The notes under the pieces: model-generated | Databases searched by the model: none | The model's input: only the letters and a program-made list of their open reading frames with translations | Told to the model about the DNA's origin: nothing | Source: Selenomonadaceae bacterium | GTDB lineage: Bacteria; Bacillota; Negativicutes; Selenomonadales; Selenomonadaceae | DNA: 64,000 nt | Direction of reading: 5' to 3' | NCBI GenBank assembly: GCA_017527075.1 | Contig: JAFXQM010000023.1 | Span: 1-64,000 of the forward strand | Part shown: positions 44,462 through 52,274 of the stretch, in pieces | Layout of the letters: each line of letters begins with the position of its first letter | Numbering within the stretch: the first letter of the stretch is position 1 | Program-made: the position numbers and the translations under genes

Positions 44462-44473
44462 TAAGGCTGACAG

Positions 44474-44506
44474 CAAAAAAAAATTCAGTCCCGAATCAGG
44501 ACTGAG
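44474..44506 (-). terminator. Terminator of the ilvN-lipoprotein unit
   Basis: On the minus strand, stem TCAGTCC/GGACTGA is followed by ATTTTTTTTT. On the plus strand it also forms a hairpin behind the hydrolase gene. Confidence 0.75.
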
Positions 44507-44520
44507 TTCAAAAAAATTTT

Positions 44521-45783
44521 TCACGGGGTGACGACGAAATTAATTTGCACGAGAGCGGGGCGCGAGGCTTCGAAGACCGAACTTTTCAGCGAGCCGAGGA
44601 TTCCGTTCAAGTTCAAAGTTTTTGAGCCGTCAAAATTTCTCGCGGCGGCGTCGACGTTCGCGCTCCACATTTCAATCCACGGCGGCAGGCGATAACCTTG
44701 CTCCGTCGGCATGACTTTTATCCGCACGAAATTCATTTTCCCTTCCGCCAAAGATTTTTCGGGCGTCAAAGAAATTTTTATCAAGAAACTTTCCGACTGT
44801 CTGTCGTCTCTCAGCAAGCTGACGCGGACGTCATTTTTTTCTCGCGGCGTCCACTCTTCTCCGTCGACAGAAAAAATTTCGACGGCGGAATCGACTTCGA
44901 ACAAATCCAGCGGGCAGGCTCCGAGCGGCGGTTCATATTGCCAGTTAATCATGAAGGACGCCGCCTCGTTGAAATTGTCCAGCCCGAATTCTTTAACGCG
45001 GTCGTCCAAGCCGAGAGTGTCGTCGGAATAAAAATTTTCCACCTCGTCGAGTTCAAAGTCGCTGAAGTCACTCTGCTTTTCGGTCAAGCTTTCGGACAGG
45101 AGCAGGTAACCGGTGTCGTTGGGCAAAGTCTGTCGCTCATTGAACTTGCGCAGAAAATTTTTTACAACGTCGTCGCGTCCGAGGATAAAAAGATAAAACG
45201 GGCGGAAGCGATTCGGGTCGGCGAAGGAATTGTAATTGAACTTGGCGGCCTTGAGCCCGACGTCAAAAATTTCTCCTTGGAAAGAATTTCTGATACCGAT
45301 GACTGCGACTGTCGAGTGCGCGGCGAAAAATTTTTCGCGGAGCTTTTGCGTGACGAGAGCCCAATCGGATTCGCTCTCAAACAAATCCGTGACGATAATC
45401 GACAGGTGATTGGGGTCGGCGCGGTCGATGACATTTGCGACGGCGGTAATCGGTTCGACGTAAACTTCGGGCGCGGTGAGGCGTCGATAATTCGTTCGGT
45501 CGAGCGGGTGAATCTGTTCGCCGAAGGAAAAAAATTTTGTCTCGCCCATGGCGCCGCACATGTCGACGAGCAGGTCGGGCAGCGTGAGGTAAACGTTGCC
45601 CGCCGCCAAGGTCGTGAAGCCCTTCATGGAAACCGTCGCGTCGAAGTAAATGTCGCTGTCGATTTTTTCGGGCGCGGATAAAATTTCGGGCAACGTCCCG
45701 GGCAGCGGCGGCACGCTCTGAATTTTATTTCCGCAGCCGCAAATTAAAATCGCCGCGCAGATGAGTACAAAAAATTTTTTCAT
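44521..45783 (-). CDS. vWA-like lipoprotein of unknown function
   Basis: A 420-residue protein with lipobox LICGC (Cys about residue 19). The N-terminal half resembles a von Willebrand A fold: DIYFDATVSMKGF at a MIDAS-like strand (DxTxS rather than DxSxS), LSIIVTDLFES and STVAVIGIRN. The C-terminal half is predicted beta-rich without a recognised family. ATG lies one nt after the ilvN stop (TGACATG), so it is coupled to ilvN although no functional link is apparent. Confidence 0.6.
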   Translation of the reverse strand: MKKFFVLICAAILICGCGNKIQSVPPLPGTLPEILSAPEKIDSDIYFDATVSMKGFTTLAAGNVYLTLPDLLVDMCGAMGETKFFSFGEQIHPLDRTNYRRLTAPEVYVEPITAVANVIDRADPNHLSIIVTDLFESESDWALVTQKLREKFFAAHSTVAVIGIRNSFQGEIFDVGLKAAKFNYNSFADPNRFRPFYLFILGRDDVVKNFLRKFNERQTLPNDTGYLLLSESLTEKQSDFSDFELDEVENFYSDDTLGLDDRVKEFGLDNFNEAASFMINWQYEPPLGACPLDLFEVDSAVEIFSVDGEEWTPREKNDVRVSLLRDDRQSESFLIKISLTPEKSLAEGKMNFVRIKVMPTEQGYRLPPWIEMWSANVDAAARNFDGSKTLNLNGILGSLKSSVFEASRPALVQINFVVTP

Positions 45784-45784
45784 G

Positions 45785-46285
45785 TCACATGGCTTTGACG
45801 GGAATTGGACCGCGCGAGAGGGCAATCGTGCCCGTGCGAGCAATCTCAACAATTTCGTAATCGCTGAGGACTTCGCAGATGGCGTCGATTTTATTTTGAC
45901 TGCCCGTCAGTTCGATGACGACGTTTTCGCTGGTGATGTCGACGATTTGCGCGCGGAAGATGTCCACGACGCTCACCAGGTCGGCGCGGGTCTGTTTGTT
46001 CGCCCGAACCTTAATCATGACGAGTTCGCGTTCAATCGACGGCGACTTGCTGAGGTTGACGATTTTAATCACGTCGATGAGTTTGCTGAGCTGATTGACG
46101 ACTTGGTCGAGTTCGTTTTCGGATTCAACGCTGACGACGATGTTAATCCTGGTGACGGACGGCTCCTCGGTGTAACCCGCGGAAATGCTTTCGATATTGA
46201 AGGCGCGGCGGCTGATGAGCCCCGACACGTGCGTGAGGACGCCCGGCTTATTCTCCACCAGGACTGCCAAAAAATATTTCTTCAA
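45785..46285 (-). CDS. ilvN: Acetolactate synthase small (regulatory) subunit
   Basis: A 166-residue protein with an N-terminal ACT domain (FLAVLVENKPGVLTHVSGLISRRAFNIESIS, written as FLAVLVENKPGVLTHV then GLISRRAFNIESIS) and a C-terminal ALS_ss domain (VVDIFRAQIVDI, VIELTGSQNKIDA). It confers valine feedback on acetolactate synthase. The start is TTG at 46285 behind AGGGGGA; the conserved sequence begins there. The catalytic subunit gene, usually directly upstream, is absent. The gene is instead followed by a lipoprotein gene. Confidence 0.88.
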   Translation of the reverse strand: MKKYFLAVLVENKPGVLTHVSGLISRRAFNIESISAGYTEEPSVTRINIVVSVESENELDQVVNQLSKLIDVIKIVNLSKSPSIERELVMIKVRANKQTRADLVSVVDIFRAQIVDITSENVVIELTGSQNKIDAICEVLSDYEIVEIARTGTIALSRGPIPVKAM

Positions 46286-46309
46286 GATAAATCCCCCTAA
46301 AACTTTGTG

Positions 46310-46338
46310 TTGAAAATTTAACAACCGCCTTGTATAAT
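46310..46338 (+). promoter_or_regulatory. Promoter of the solute-binding lipoprotein gene
   Basis: TTGAAA and perfect TATAAT with a 17-bp spacer. The leader holds a hairpin CAGTCA/TGACTG (46343-46359) near the expected 5' end, which may stabilise the mRNA. Confidence 0.8.
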
Positions 46339-46390
46339 GCAGGCAGTCAATTACTGACTGTTGGGAATAATCATTCAAAGGAGGTTCGCC

Positions 46391-47266
46391 ATGAAAAAGT
46401 TATTCGGATTATTGTTGGCTCTCGTTATGATGCTGGCGTGCGCGGGTTGCGGCGGCGGCGGCGAAAAGAAAGCGGAAGAGCCGGCTCCTGCGCCCGCGGC
46501 GAGCGAGCAGACGGGAAGCAAAATCGGTGCACTCATGCCAATCGGTCTGGACGAAGAGGGTTACAAGCGTTGGACGAAGGACATCTCCGAAGTCGAAGGT
46601 CAAACCGTTTACACCGCTCCGAGCAAAGTTATTTTCTTCGACGACATGAACTCAATGATTATGGCACTCAAGGCAAAAGAGATTGACCGTTTCGCCACGC
46701 CCCGCAGAGTCGGTCAATACATCGTGGCACGCAACGACGATTTCAAACTCATCGACGACAACCTGAAACCAATCCTCGGTTACTCCATGGCAATGGAAGA
46801 AAAATCCAAAGCGCAGGTCGACGAGATTAACAACGCCATTCAAGCCATGCGGGACGACGGCACGCTCGACAAACTCATCAAGGAAAACATCACCGATTTG
46901 GGCGGCAAAGACCCCGTCGCAACTCCCCTGCCCGTGATTGACGGAGCCCCCACGCTCAAAGTCGCCGTGACAGGTGACATGCCCGCCCTCGACGTTATCC
47001 TCGCTGACGGCTCGCCCGCCGGCTTCAACGTCGCGTTCCTCGGCGAACTCGGCAAACGAATCAACAAAAACTTTGAACTCGTTTCTGTCAGCGCAGGTGC
47101 TCGCGGTGCCGCATTGGCTTCGGGTCAAGTCGACATTCTCTTCTGGGTTCTCGGCACTTACGACCAAGACGGCAAGGCTCTGCCTTATCCGCTCGACAAC
47201 ATGAAAGGCGTCGCAATTTCTGTCCCGTACATGATGGACAGCCGCGTCGGCGTCGCGCTCAAGTAA
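46391..47266 (+). CDS. Solute-binding lipoprotein (SBP family 3-like) with permuted lobe order
   Basis: A 291-residue lipoprotein (lipobox LACAGC). It contains the parts of an amino-acid-type periplasmic binding protein in unusual order. Residues 60-165 resemble the second lobe and C-terminal helix (VIFFDDMNSMIMALKAKEID, INNAIQAMRDDGTLDKLIKE). Residues 185-291 resemble the beginning of the family (LKVAVTGDMPALDV, SPAGFNVAFLGELGKRI, LASGQVDILFW, ending at a YMMD segment). It could be circularly permuted or derived from a tandem duplicate that lost its outer halves. No permease or ATPase gene is adjacent. The start has AAAGGAGG. Confidence 0.7.
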   Translation: MKKLFGLLLALVMMLACAGCGGGGEKKAEEPAPAPAASEQTGSKIGALMPIGLDEEGYKRWTKDISEVEGQTVYTAPSKVIFFDDMNSMIMALKAKEIDRFATPRRVGQYIVARNDDFKLIDDNLKPILGYSMAMEEKSKAQVDEINNAIQAMRDDGTLDKLIKENITDLGGKDPVATPLPVIDGAPTLKVAVTGDMPALDVILADGSPAGFNVAFLGELGKRINKNFELVSVSAGARGAALASGQVDILFWVLGTYDQDGKALPYPLDNMKGVAISVPYMMDSRVGVALK

Positions 47267-47289
47267 AATCTTTTTGCAAAGAACAACGG

Positions 47290-47320
47290 CAAGCACTCTT
47301 AACGGGTGCTTGTTTTTTTT
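47290..47320 (+). terminator. Terminator after the solute-binding lipoprotein gene
   Basis: Stem AAGCACTC/GGGTGCTT with a TTAAC-type loop followed by GTTTTTTTT. Confidence 0.85.
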
Positions 47321-48455
47321 ATCGGGCGAACAGCACACACTCTTCAAAACTGACGAGCGCGGGACGCAAGCCCAAGGAGTCCAAAAATTCTTCCGTGCCG
47401 TCGTGAAAATGATACGCGCCGTCCTCTTTGGAGATGGCGAACTGGCGCATGGCGAATTCGTAATCGGGGCGAACGGATTTTACAAAATTCATCAGCGTCC
47501 AGAAGTCGTCCCACTTGTGATAGGCACTGAGCGAGAGAATCGGTTTGAAGCGGGCGATTGTCGTCGCGGCTCCGCGCAGGACGTCGAGTTCCGCGCCTTC
47601 CACGTCGAGCTTGATGAAATCGACGCGCGGCAAATTTTTTTCGCGGACGTAACTGTCGAGTGTCGTGATTGTCGCCGTGAGCTGTCCTTTTGAATCCAAG
47701 CGACTTGCGCCGGGGTTTGGCATGTGCGTGTAAGTCGTTTGGTGTTTGAAGGAGCCGAGCCCCAAATTTTCCACGACGAAATTATTTTCCTCTCCGACCT
47801 TGCGCGCGACTTCGTAATTTTCTCTGTCCATTTCGAAGCCGTAAACTTCGTAACCCATCTGCGAAAATCTCAGAGCCGTGCCGCCGTCGCAGAGCCCGCC
47901 GTCGATGACAATCGCTCCGCGTTCGGGGAGAAAGCCCGCGCAAATGTAATGCGGCGTGTTCGAGTAAACGATTTTGCCGAGCTGAAGAGAAATATTTCCT
48001 AGCCAATAACCGCGAAAAACTTTTTTGGATTCTTCGTCGACGAGCGATTCGTAAACTTCCTGCAAGTCGTCGAGGTGTGTCATAAACGTTTCGTAAATGA
48101 CGTCGGTGTCATTGCCGAGGAGAAGAACCTTCGACGCGGGAAAATTTTTAATCGCGACCCGTGCGGCCGTCAAATCGTGCGGGATAATATATTCGGGTTG
48201 CGGAAAAACTTTTGCGGCGTCGCCCGGATTGATAATTTCAAATTCGGCGGGCGCAGGATAAAAATCGTTTTCCCTGACGAAAAGGGCGATTATGTTCAAA
48301 CCTTGCGCGCGGAAAGTTTTTGCCGCTTCGACAGCTTGAGCGGTGGGCGCGACCGAAAAAAATGTGACGGGCAATTTTTCGCGAAGGATTTTTCCCATGA
48401 CGGCGGAGTAACGTTCCTCGTGCGCTTGCTTGATGAGTTTGACGAAATTTTTCAA
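47319..48455 (-). CDS. FkbM-family methyltransferase
   Basis: A 378-residue protein. Residues 1-170 form an N-terminal region with SVAPTAQAVEAAKTF and LLLGNDTDV segments. The SAM domain follows with VIDGGLCDGGTALRFSQMG, VYGFEMDRENYE, and FIKLDVEGAELDVLRGA, the hallmark of FkbM O-methyltransferases that act on sugars or small molecules. The start is TTG behind GAGGAGG. The gene is separated from the M23 peptidase gene upstream by a long heptamer repeat. It probably modifies a surface or secreted glycan; the substrate is unknown. Confidence 0.82.
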   Translation of the reverse strand: MKNFVKLIKQAHEERYSAVMGKILREKLPVTFFSVAPTAQAVEAAKTFRAQGLNIIALFVRENDFYPAPAEFEIINPGDAAKVFPQPEYIIPHDLTAARVAIKNFPASKVLLLGNDTDVIYETFMTHLDDLQEVYESLVDEESKKVFRGYWLGNISLQLGKIVYSNTPHYICAGFLPERGAIVIDGGLCDGGTALRFSQMGYEVYGFEMDRENYEVARKVGEENNFVVENLGLGSFKHQTTYTHMPNPGASRLDSKGQLTATITTLDSYVREKNLPRVDFIKLDVEGAELDVLRGAATTIARFKPILSLSAYHKWDDFWTLMNFVKSVRPDYEFAMRQFAISKEDGAYHFHDGTEEFLDSLGLRPALVSFEECVLFAR

Positions 48456-48476
48456 AGTGCGTCCTCCTCAATTCAT

Positions 48477-48540
48477 TTAGGAGTGTGGAGTTAGGAGTTA
48501 GGAGTTAGGAGTTAGGAGTTGAATTCCCTAATCCCTAATC
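48477..48540 (+). repeat. Heptamer repeat between M23 peptidase and FkbM genes
   Basis: Five GGAGTTA units followed by GAATTCCCTAATCCCTAATC, again two heptamers of the complementary type. It fills the gap between the two minus-strand genes. Confidence 0.85.
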
Positions 48541-49744
48541 AGAGATAACTGATGGGGTTGACGCGGTTGCCGTTGACGTGAACTTCGTAGTGGACGTGAG
48601 GACCGGTGCTGAAGCCCGTGGAGCCCATGTAAGCGATGAGCTGCCCGCGTTTGACTTGCTGGCCGGTGCTGACGACGACCTGCGAGGCGTGCCCGTAACG
48701 CGTCATGAGTCCGTTGCCGTGATTTATGTCGACCATGTTTCCGTAACCGCCCGAATTCCAGCCCGCGTATTCGACGACGCCGTCGGCCGTGGCGACAATC
48801 GGAGTGCCCATGTCGTTTGCAATATCGATGCCCGGATGAAAATCTGTGCCGCCCCAACGAAGACCGTAAGGAGAAGTGACTTCGCCCGTCGTCGGCCAGA
48901 TGGACGGAATGCGGGAATCGGCCGCGCCGCTGCCGCCGACCAAGCTCGGGTCAAACGGGAAGGAGCCGGGCGCAGGAATGGAGCCCGCCGCAGGAATAAT
49001 CGGCAAGCCGTTCGCGAAATCAAATTGGACGGAGCCCGCGGGAGCTGACCAACTGCCCGTGTTGGGAGAGTAACCGCTTGCCATGGCCGCGCCGCGTGCA
49101 AGTTGTTCGCGCTGCTGCTTGAGCTCGTTTTGGAAATCATCAAGGCTTTCCTTGCGCGTGGAAACTCTGACCGCCAACATATCCAAAGCCTCTGAAACTT
49201 CCGCGATATCCAGCTCGCCGACGGGGCCGCCCTGTCCGTTGTGCGCGGCGGAATTTTGTTTTGCGTTGTCGATTATGGATTTGATTCGACTCTCGCGTTC
49301 CTGCTTGGCAGAATCATTTTCGGCGGGCGGAGTTTGACCTTCTGCAAGTTGAGCGTCGGCGGGAGTTTCGGGCGGCTTATCATCTTTGGGCGGATTGAGT
49401 CCCGCTTGGATTCTCAGCTCCTGCTCCTGCTGTGCGAGATTTTGAATCGTCTCACTCAAAGTCGCCGCTTTTTTTGAAAGAGTCAAAAGTTGTTCCTGCC
49501 TCAGCTCGGACGCCTGCTCGACCTCGCGGATTGTCGCAGCGTCGCGTTGCATTTTCATCGCGCTGTAAAAAGAAAAGGCCGCCGTCCCGACGAGCAACAG
49601 CCCGCCGACCAGCACGCTTGCCACACCGAAGCGGAACATGCCCGATGAAAGTTTTATCGTTCGTTCTTTGTCGCCGCCCTTTATGCTGATTAAGTAGCTC
49701 TCAATCTTGGCGGACGGCTTCGAAACTTTTTCCTCCGATGACAT
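48539..49744 (-). CDS. M23-family peptidoglycan endopeptidase, membrane anchored
   Basis: A 401-residue protein with a short cytoplasmic N-terminus, one membrane helix (about residues 40-60), a coiled-coil region (about 70-190), a Pro/Ala-rich linker and a C-terminal LytM-type M23 domain. The metal-binding motifs are HPGIDIA and TGPHVHYEVHVNG. Such proteins trim peptidoglycan cross-links or activate amidases at division sites. ATG at 49744 is preceded by AGGAGTTAGGA from the heptamer repeat, which provides its SD. The gene lies behind DUF4446. Confidence 0.88.
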   Translation of the reverse strand: MSSEEKVSKPSAKIESYLISIKGGDKERTIKLSSGMFRFGVASVLVGGLLLVGTAAFSFYSAMKMQRDAATIREVEQASELRQEQLLTLSKKAATLSETIQNLAQQEQELRIQAGLNPPKDDKPPETPADAQLAEGQTPPAENDSAKQERESRIKSIIDNAKQNSAAHNGQGGPVGELDIAEVSEALDMLAVRVSTRKESLDDFQNELKQQREQLARGAAMASGYSPNTGSWSAPAGSVQFDFANGLPIIPAAGSIPAPGSFPFDPSLVGGSGAADSRIPSIWPTTGEVTSPYGLRWGGTDFHPGIDIANDMGTPIVATADGVVEYAGWNSGGYGNMVDINHGNGLMTRYGHASQVVVSTGQQVKRGQLIAYMGSTGFSTGPHVHYEVHVNGNRVNPISYL

Positions 49745-49778
49745 TCCTAACTCCTCATTCCTAATTCCTAATTCCTCA
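49743..49778 (-). repeat. Heptamer repeat at the DUF4446/M23 junction
   Basis: Units of the TTAGGAA/TGAGGAG type. They encode the end (RN-stop) of DUF4446 and the SD of the M23 gene. Confidence 0.85.
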
Positions 49779-50268
49779 TGGCCTGTCGCAGAGCTTGCTC
49801 CTCTTCGCGCGTGAGTTTGTAACTGGCGGCGGCGCGCCCATCCTCTATCGGCTTGACGTAACTGCGTTCGGTTTCGTTGCCGCAAATCGAAGAGAAGACC
49901 ACGCCGTTGTTGTTCCTGTCGAGCAGCGCAACGCACCAGCTCAAACCCTGCCCCGTCTGTTCGAAGGCGTCGAAGTGAATCACCGCGACGCGTGCCAGAG
50001 AACTTCGCACGAGGTCATCCAGTTTGTCGACCTGCTTTTGAATTTTTTTGTACTCGCCGACCGCCTGATTGACTTCGACGCTGTGTTCGGCAAGCATTTG
50101 CTCAATGCTTGAACCTTCCGCGCCGCCCATCATTTTTTTGTAACGCTTCTTTATCGTCGACAGCTCCGAGTACAAATTTATTATCAAGCCAAACAGAACC
50201 AGAATAATTGCAACCAACGCGAATGCAACCAAAAAATCTGTCGTGAAGGCGGCACTCATGCCCCTCAT
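49768..50268 (-). CDS. DUF4446-family membrane-anchored protein
   Basis: A 166-residue protein with one N-terminal membrane helix (FLVAFALVAIILVLFGLIIN), a coiled-coil (about residues 35-85), and the DUF4446 domain (ARVAVIHFDAFEQTGQGLSW, ALLDRNNNGVVFSSI, ERSYVKPIEDG). The family is common in Firmicutes, often near parB or jag-type genes; its function is unknown. Starts at 50268 or 50259 are both possible. GGAGG precedes the first by 10 nt. Confidence 0.8.
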   Translation of the reverse strand: MRGMSAAFTTDFLVAFALVAIILVLFGLIINLYSELSTIKKRYKKMMGGAEGSSIEQMLAEHSVEVNQAVGEYKKIQKQVDKLDDLVRSSLARVAVIHFDAFEQTGQGLSWCVALLDRNNNGVVFSSICGNETERSYVKPIEDGRAAASYKLTREEEQALRQAMRN

Positions 50269-50285
50269 ATTTCCAAAACCTCCAA

Positions 50286-51167
50286 TTATCTCTTGCTGAA
50301 TTTTTTTGCCAAGCGGTGAATTACTTTGAAACGGTAGAGCAAGCCGGCACCGCTCATCGGAATTTTTTCAGCCAGCTCCCTCATCGTGCCCGAAGGATTT
50401 TCCAAGCGAACCGTCATTGCTTCCCGTAATTTTTTATTGACGGGTACCTTTTTGTCAAGAAGAATTTTTATGTCGGCGAGCTGACGTTGGGCGGTGTCGA
50501 CGGATTTGTTCAGAGCCGCCGTCTCCACGTTGACGATTCGATTGACTTGCCCGCGAACCTCTTTTAAGTTGCGCGCAACTTCGAAGCGTTCGACGGACTC
50601 GGCCGCGCCAATCATTCCGAGGAAATCGCAAACGCTGTCGCCCTCCCTCAGCCACACGACGAATTTTTTTTTGCGCCGAGAAATTCCTCCGATGAATTCG
50701 AGCTTCTCCATCTGCCGATAAATGAAATTTGCCTCCGCCTCCGTCAACGCCACGATTTGCAAAAAATATTGAGCCTCAGGACGATTGACACTGCCGCTTG
50801 CCAGAAACGCACCGCGCAGGTAAGCAACTTTGAATCGTGTGCGCTTGAGCAATTCGTTCATGTCGAGCGCGTCGAAAAAATTTTGGACTTCGCCCGCCGC
50901 GCGGAATCGAACGGAGTAAAGAATATTTTTGAGCAATTTTTTTCGTCGGACGGCAGCGACTTCGGGTTTGACGTGCGGGAAAAAATTTTTGCCGAGCAAG
51001 ATGACTCGTCGGACGACAGCCGCGTTTGAACTCGTGAACTCCAGGCGGTCGTCGATTTTTTTTGCGCCGACTTTCATCAGCGCGACGAATTCTGCCCGCC
51101 GGCAATCAATGTCGTCGTCGAGCTTGTGCGCCAATTCATTCTTAACATCCTGCGCATAAGACGCCAT
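50286..51167 (-). CDS. whiA: Sporulation/division regulator WhiA
   Basis: A 293-residue protein with an N-terminal homing-endonuclease-like (LAGLIDADG-type) domain without catalytic function (LRGAFLASGSVNRPEAQYFLQI) and a C-terminal helix-turn-helix domain (LREAMTVRLENPSGTMRELAEKI). WhiA acts in cell division and chromosome segregation in Gram-positive lineages. It normally follows rapZ and the yvcK-type gene; here those are absent and DUF4446 and M23 genes follow. Its presence supports Firmicute ancestry. Confidence 0.92.
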   Translation of the reverse strand: MASYAQDVKNELAHKLDDDIDCRRAEFVALMKVGAKKIDDRLEFTSSNAAVVRRVILLGKNFFPHVKPEVAAVRRKKLLKNILYSVRFRAAGEVQNFFDALDMNELLKRTRFKVAYLRGAFLASGSVNRPEAQYFLQIVALTEAEANFIYRQMEKLEFIGGISRRKKKFVVWLREGDSVCDFLGMIGAAESVERFEVARNLKEVRGQVNRIVNVETAALNKSVDTAQRQLADIKILLDKKVPVNKKLREAMTVRLENPSGTMRELAEKIPMSGAGLLYRFKVIHRLAKKFSKR

Positions 51168-51178
51168 GAATTTTCTCC

Positions 51179-52168
51179 TTATTTAAATTTGCGCTCCGTC
51201 GGCACGAACTGCGGCGCGTAAATCATTCGCTTGCCGTCAATCTCGTCGACAAGGTAAATCGGGCGGTGTTTGCTCTCGTGAAAAATTTGTCCGAGATATT
51301 CGCCGATAATTCCCAGCGATAAAATTTGTATGCCGCCGAGGAAAAGCATGACCGTCATCAAAGTCGGGTAGCCCGCCACGGGGTCGCCGTAAAGCAGTGC
51401 CATCATCAAAACGAAAATCATGTAAGCCAGCGCGCCGAACGAAATTATCATTCCGAGGAAAGTCATCAATCGCAGCGGGGCGGTCGTGAACGAGGTCATG
51501 CCCTTCATCGCCAAGTTGAACAGCGAAAAATAATTCCACGTCGTCGAGCCGGCAGCGCGCGGTTGAACTTCAAACGGAATTTCTTTTTTGCGATAACCGA
51601 CCCACGTGAACAATCCTTTCGTGAACCGCTGATTCTCGCGCATGAGTTTCAACGCCTCAACGCATCTGCGGTCGAGCAGGCGGAAGTCGCCGACGTCGCG
51701 TTGCATTTCGTATGACGTGCTGAATTTTTTCATGACGGAGTAAAAAAGATTTGCGCAGCTCCTCTTGAGCCATGACTCGCCGGCACGGTCGACGCGTCGC
51801 GCGCAAACATCGTCGTAACCTTCGCGCCAACAGCGAACCATCTCAGCGATTGACTGCGGCGGGTGCTGAAGGTCGGCGTCCATGATAATCACCGCGTCGC
51901 CGTCCGCGTAATCGAGCCCTGCCATCATCGCCGATTCTTTCCCGAAATTTCTCGACAGGCTGATATACGTCACGTCCTCATGCGCGGCGGAAAGTTCTCT
52001 CAGCTTCTCCAGAGTTCCGTCGCGGCTGCCGTCGTTGACGAAAATGTAATTGAATCGGCAGTCGGAAATTTTTTCGACGCAAGCCTGCACCGTCGGATAA
52101 AAAAGTTCGATGACTTCCTCTTCGTTGAAGCACGGAACGACGATTGTAATTTTGTCTGTTGAATTCAT
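51179..52168 (-). CDS. Family 2 glycosyltransferase (GtrB/DPM1-like), membrane bound
   Basis: A 329-residue protein. The GT-A domain shows VVPCFNEEEVIELF, FVNDGSRDGTLEKL, SRNFGKESAMMAGLDYA, and IMDADLQHPP (the DxD metal site). Two C-terminal membrane helices follow (LMTFLGMIISFGALAYMIF, TLMTVMLFLGGIQILSLG). Such enzymes load a sugar onto undecaprenyl phosphate for cell-surface glycans or glucosylation. No SD precedes the ATG, and the promoter places the transcript start at the A of ATG, so the mRNA may be leaderless. Confidence 0.88.
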   Translation of the reverse strand: MNSTDKITIVVPCFNEEEVIELFYPTVQACVEKISDCRFNYIFVNDGSRDGTLEKLRELSAAHEDVTYISLSRNFGKESAMMAGLDYADGDAVIIMDADLQHPPQSIAEMVRCWREGYDDVCARRVDRAGESWLKRSCANLFYSVMKKFSTSYEMQRDVGDFRLLDRRCVEALKLMRENQRFTKGLFTWVGYRKKEIPFEVQPRAAGSTTWNYFSLFNLAMKGMTSFTTAPLRLMTFLGMIISFGALAYMIFVLMMALLYGDPVAGYPTLMTVMLFLGGIQILSLGIIGEYLGQIFHESKHRPIYLVDEIDGKRMIYAPQFVPTERKFK

Positions 52169-52174
52169 GTGCGT

Positions 52175-52203
52175 ATGATACCGAACAGCGGATAAAATGT
52201 AAA
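52175..52203 (-). promoter_or_regulatory. Promoter of the GT2 gene, predicted leaderless start
   Basis: TTTACA and TATCAT with a 17-bp spacer on the minus strand. The -10 ends 6 nt before the ATG. The same CGGTATCATAC core occurs in the sensor-kinase promoter. Confidence 0.6.
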
Positions 52204-52274
52204 GGCAACGGGCGCACAAAAAAATCCTCGGCGCGCGCAGAGGATTTCCGGATAAAAAAATATCGCCGGCGAGT

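Noticed and set aside
48477..48540. CRISPR array
   Set aside because: The units are 7 bp and directly adjacent without spacers; no cas gene is present.
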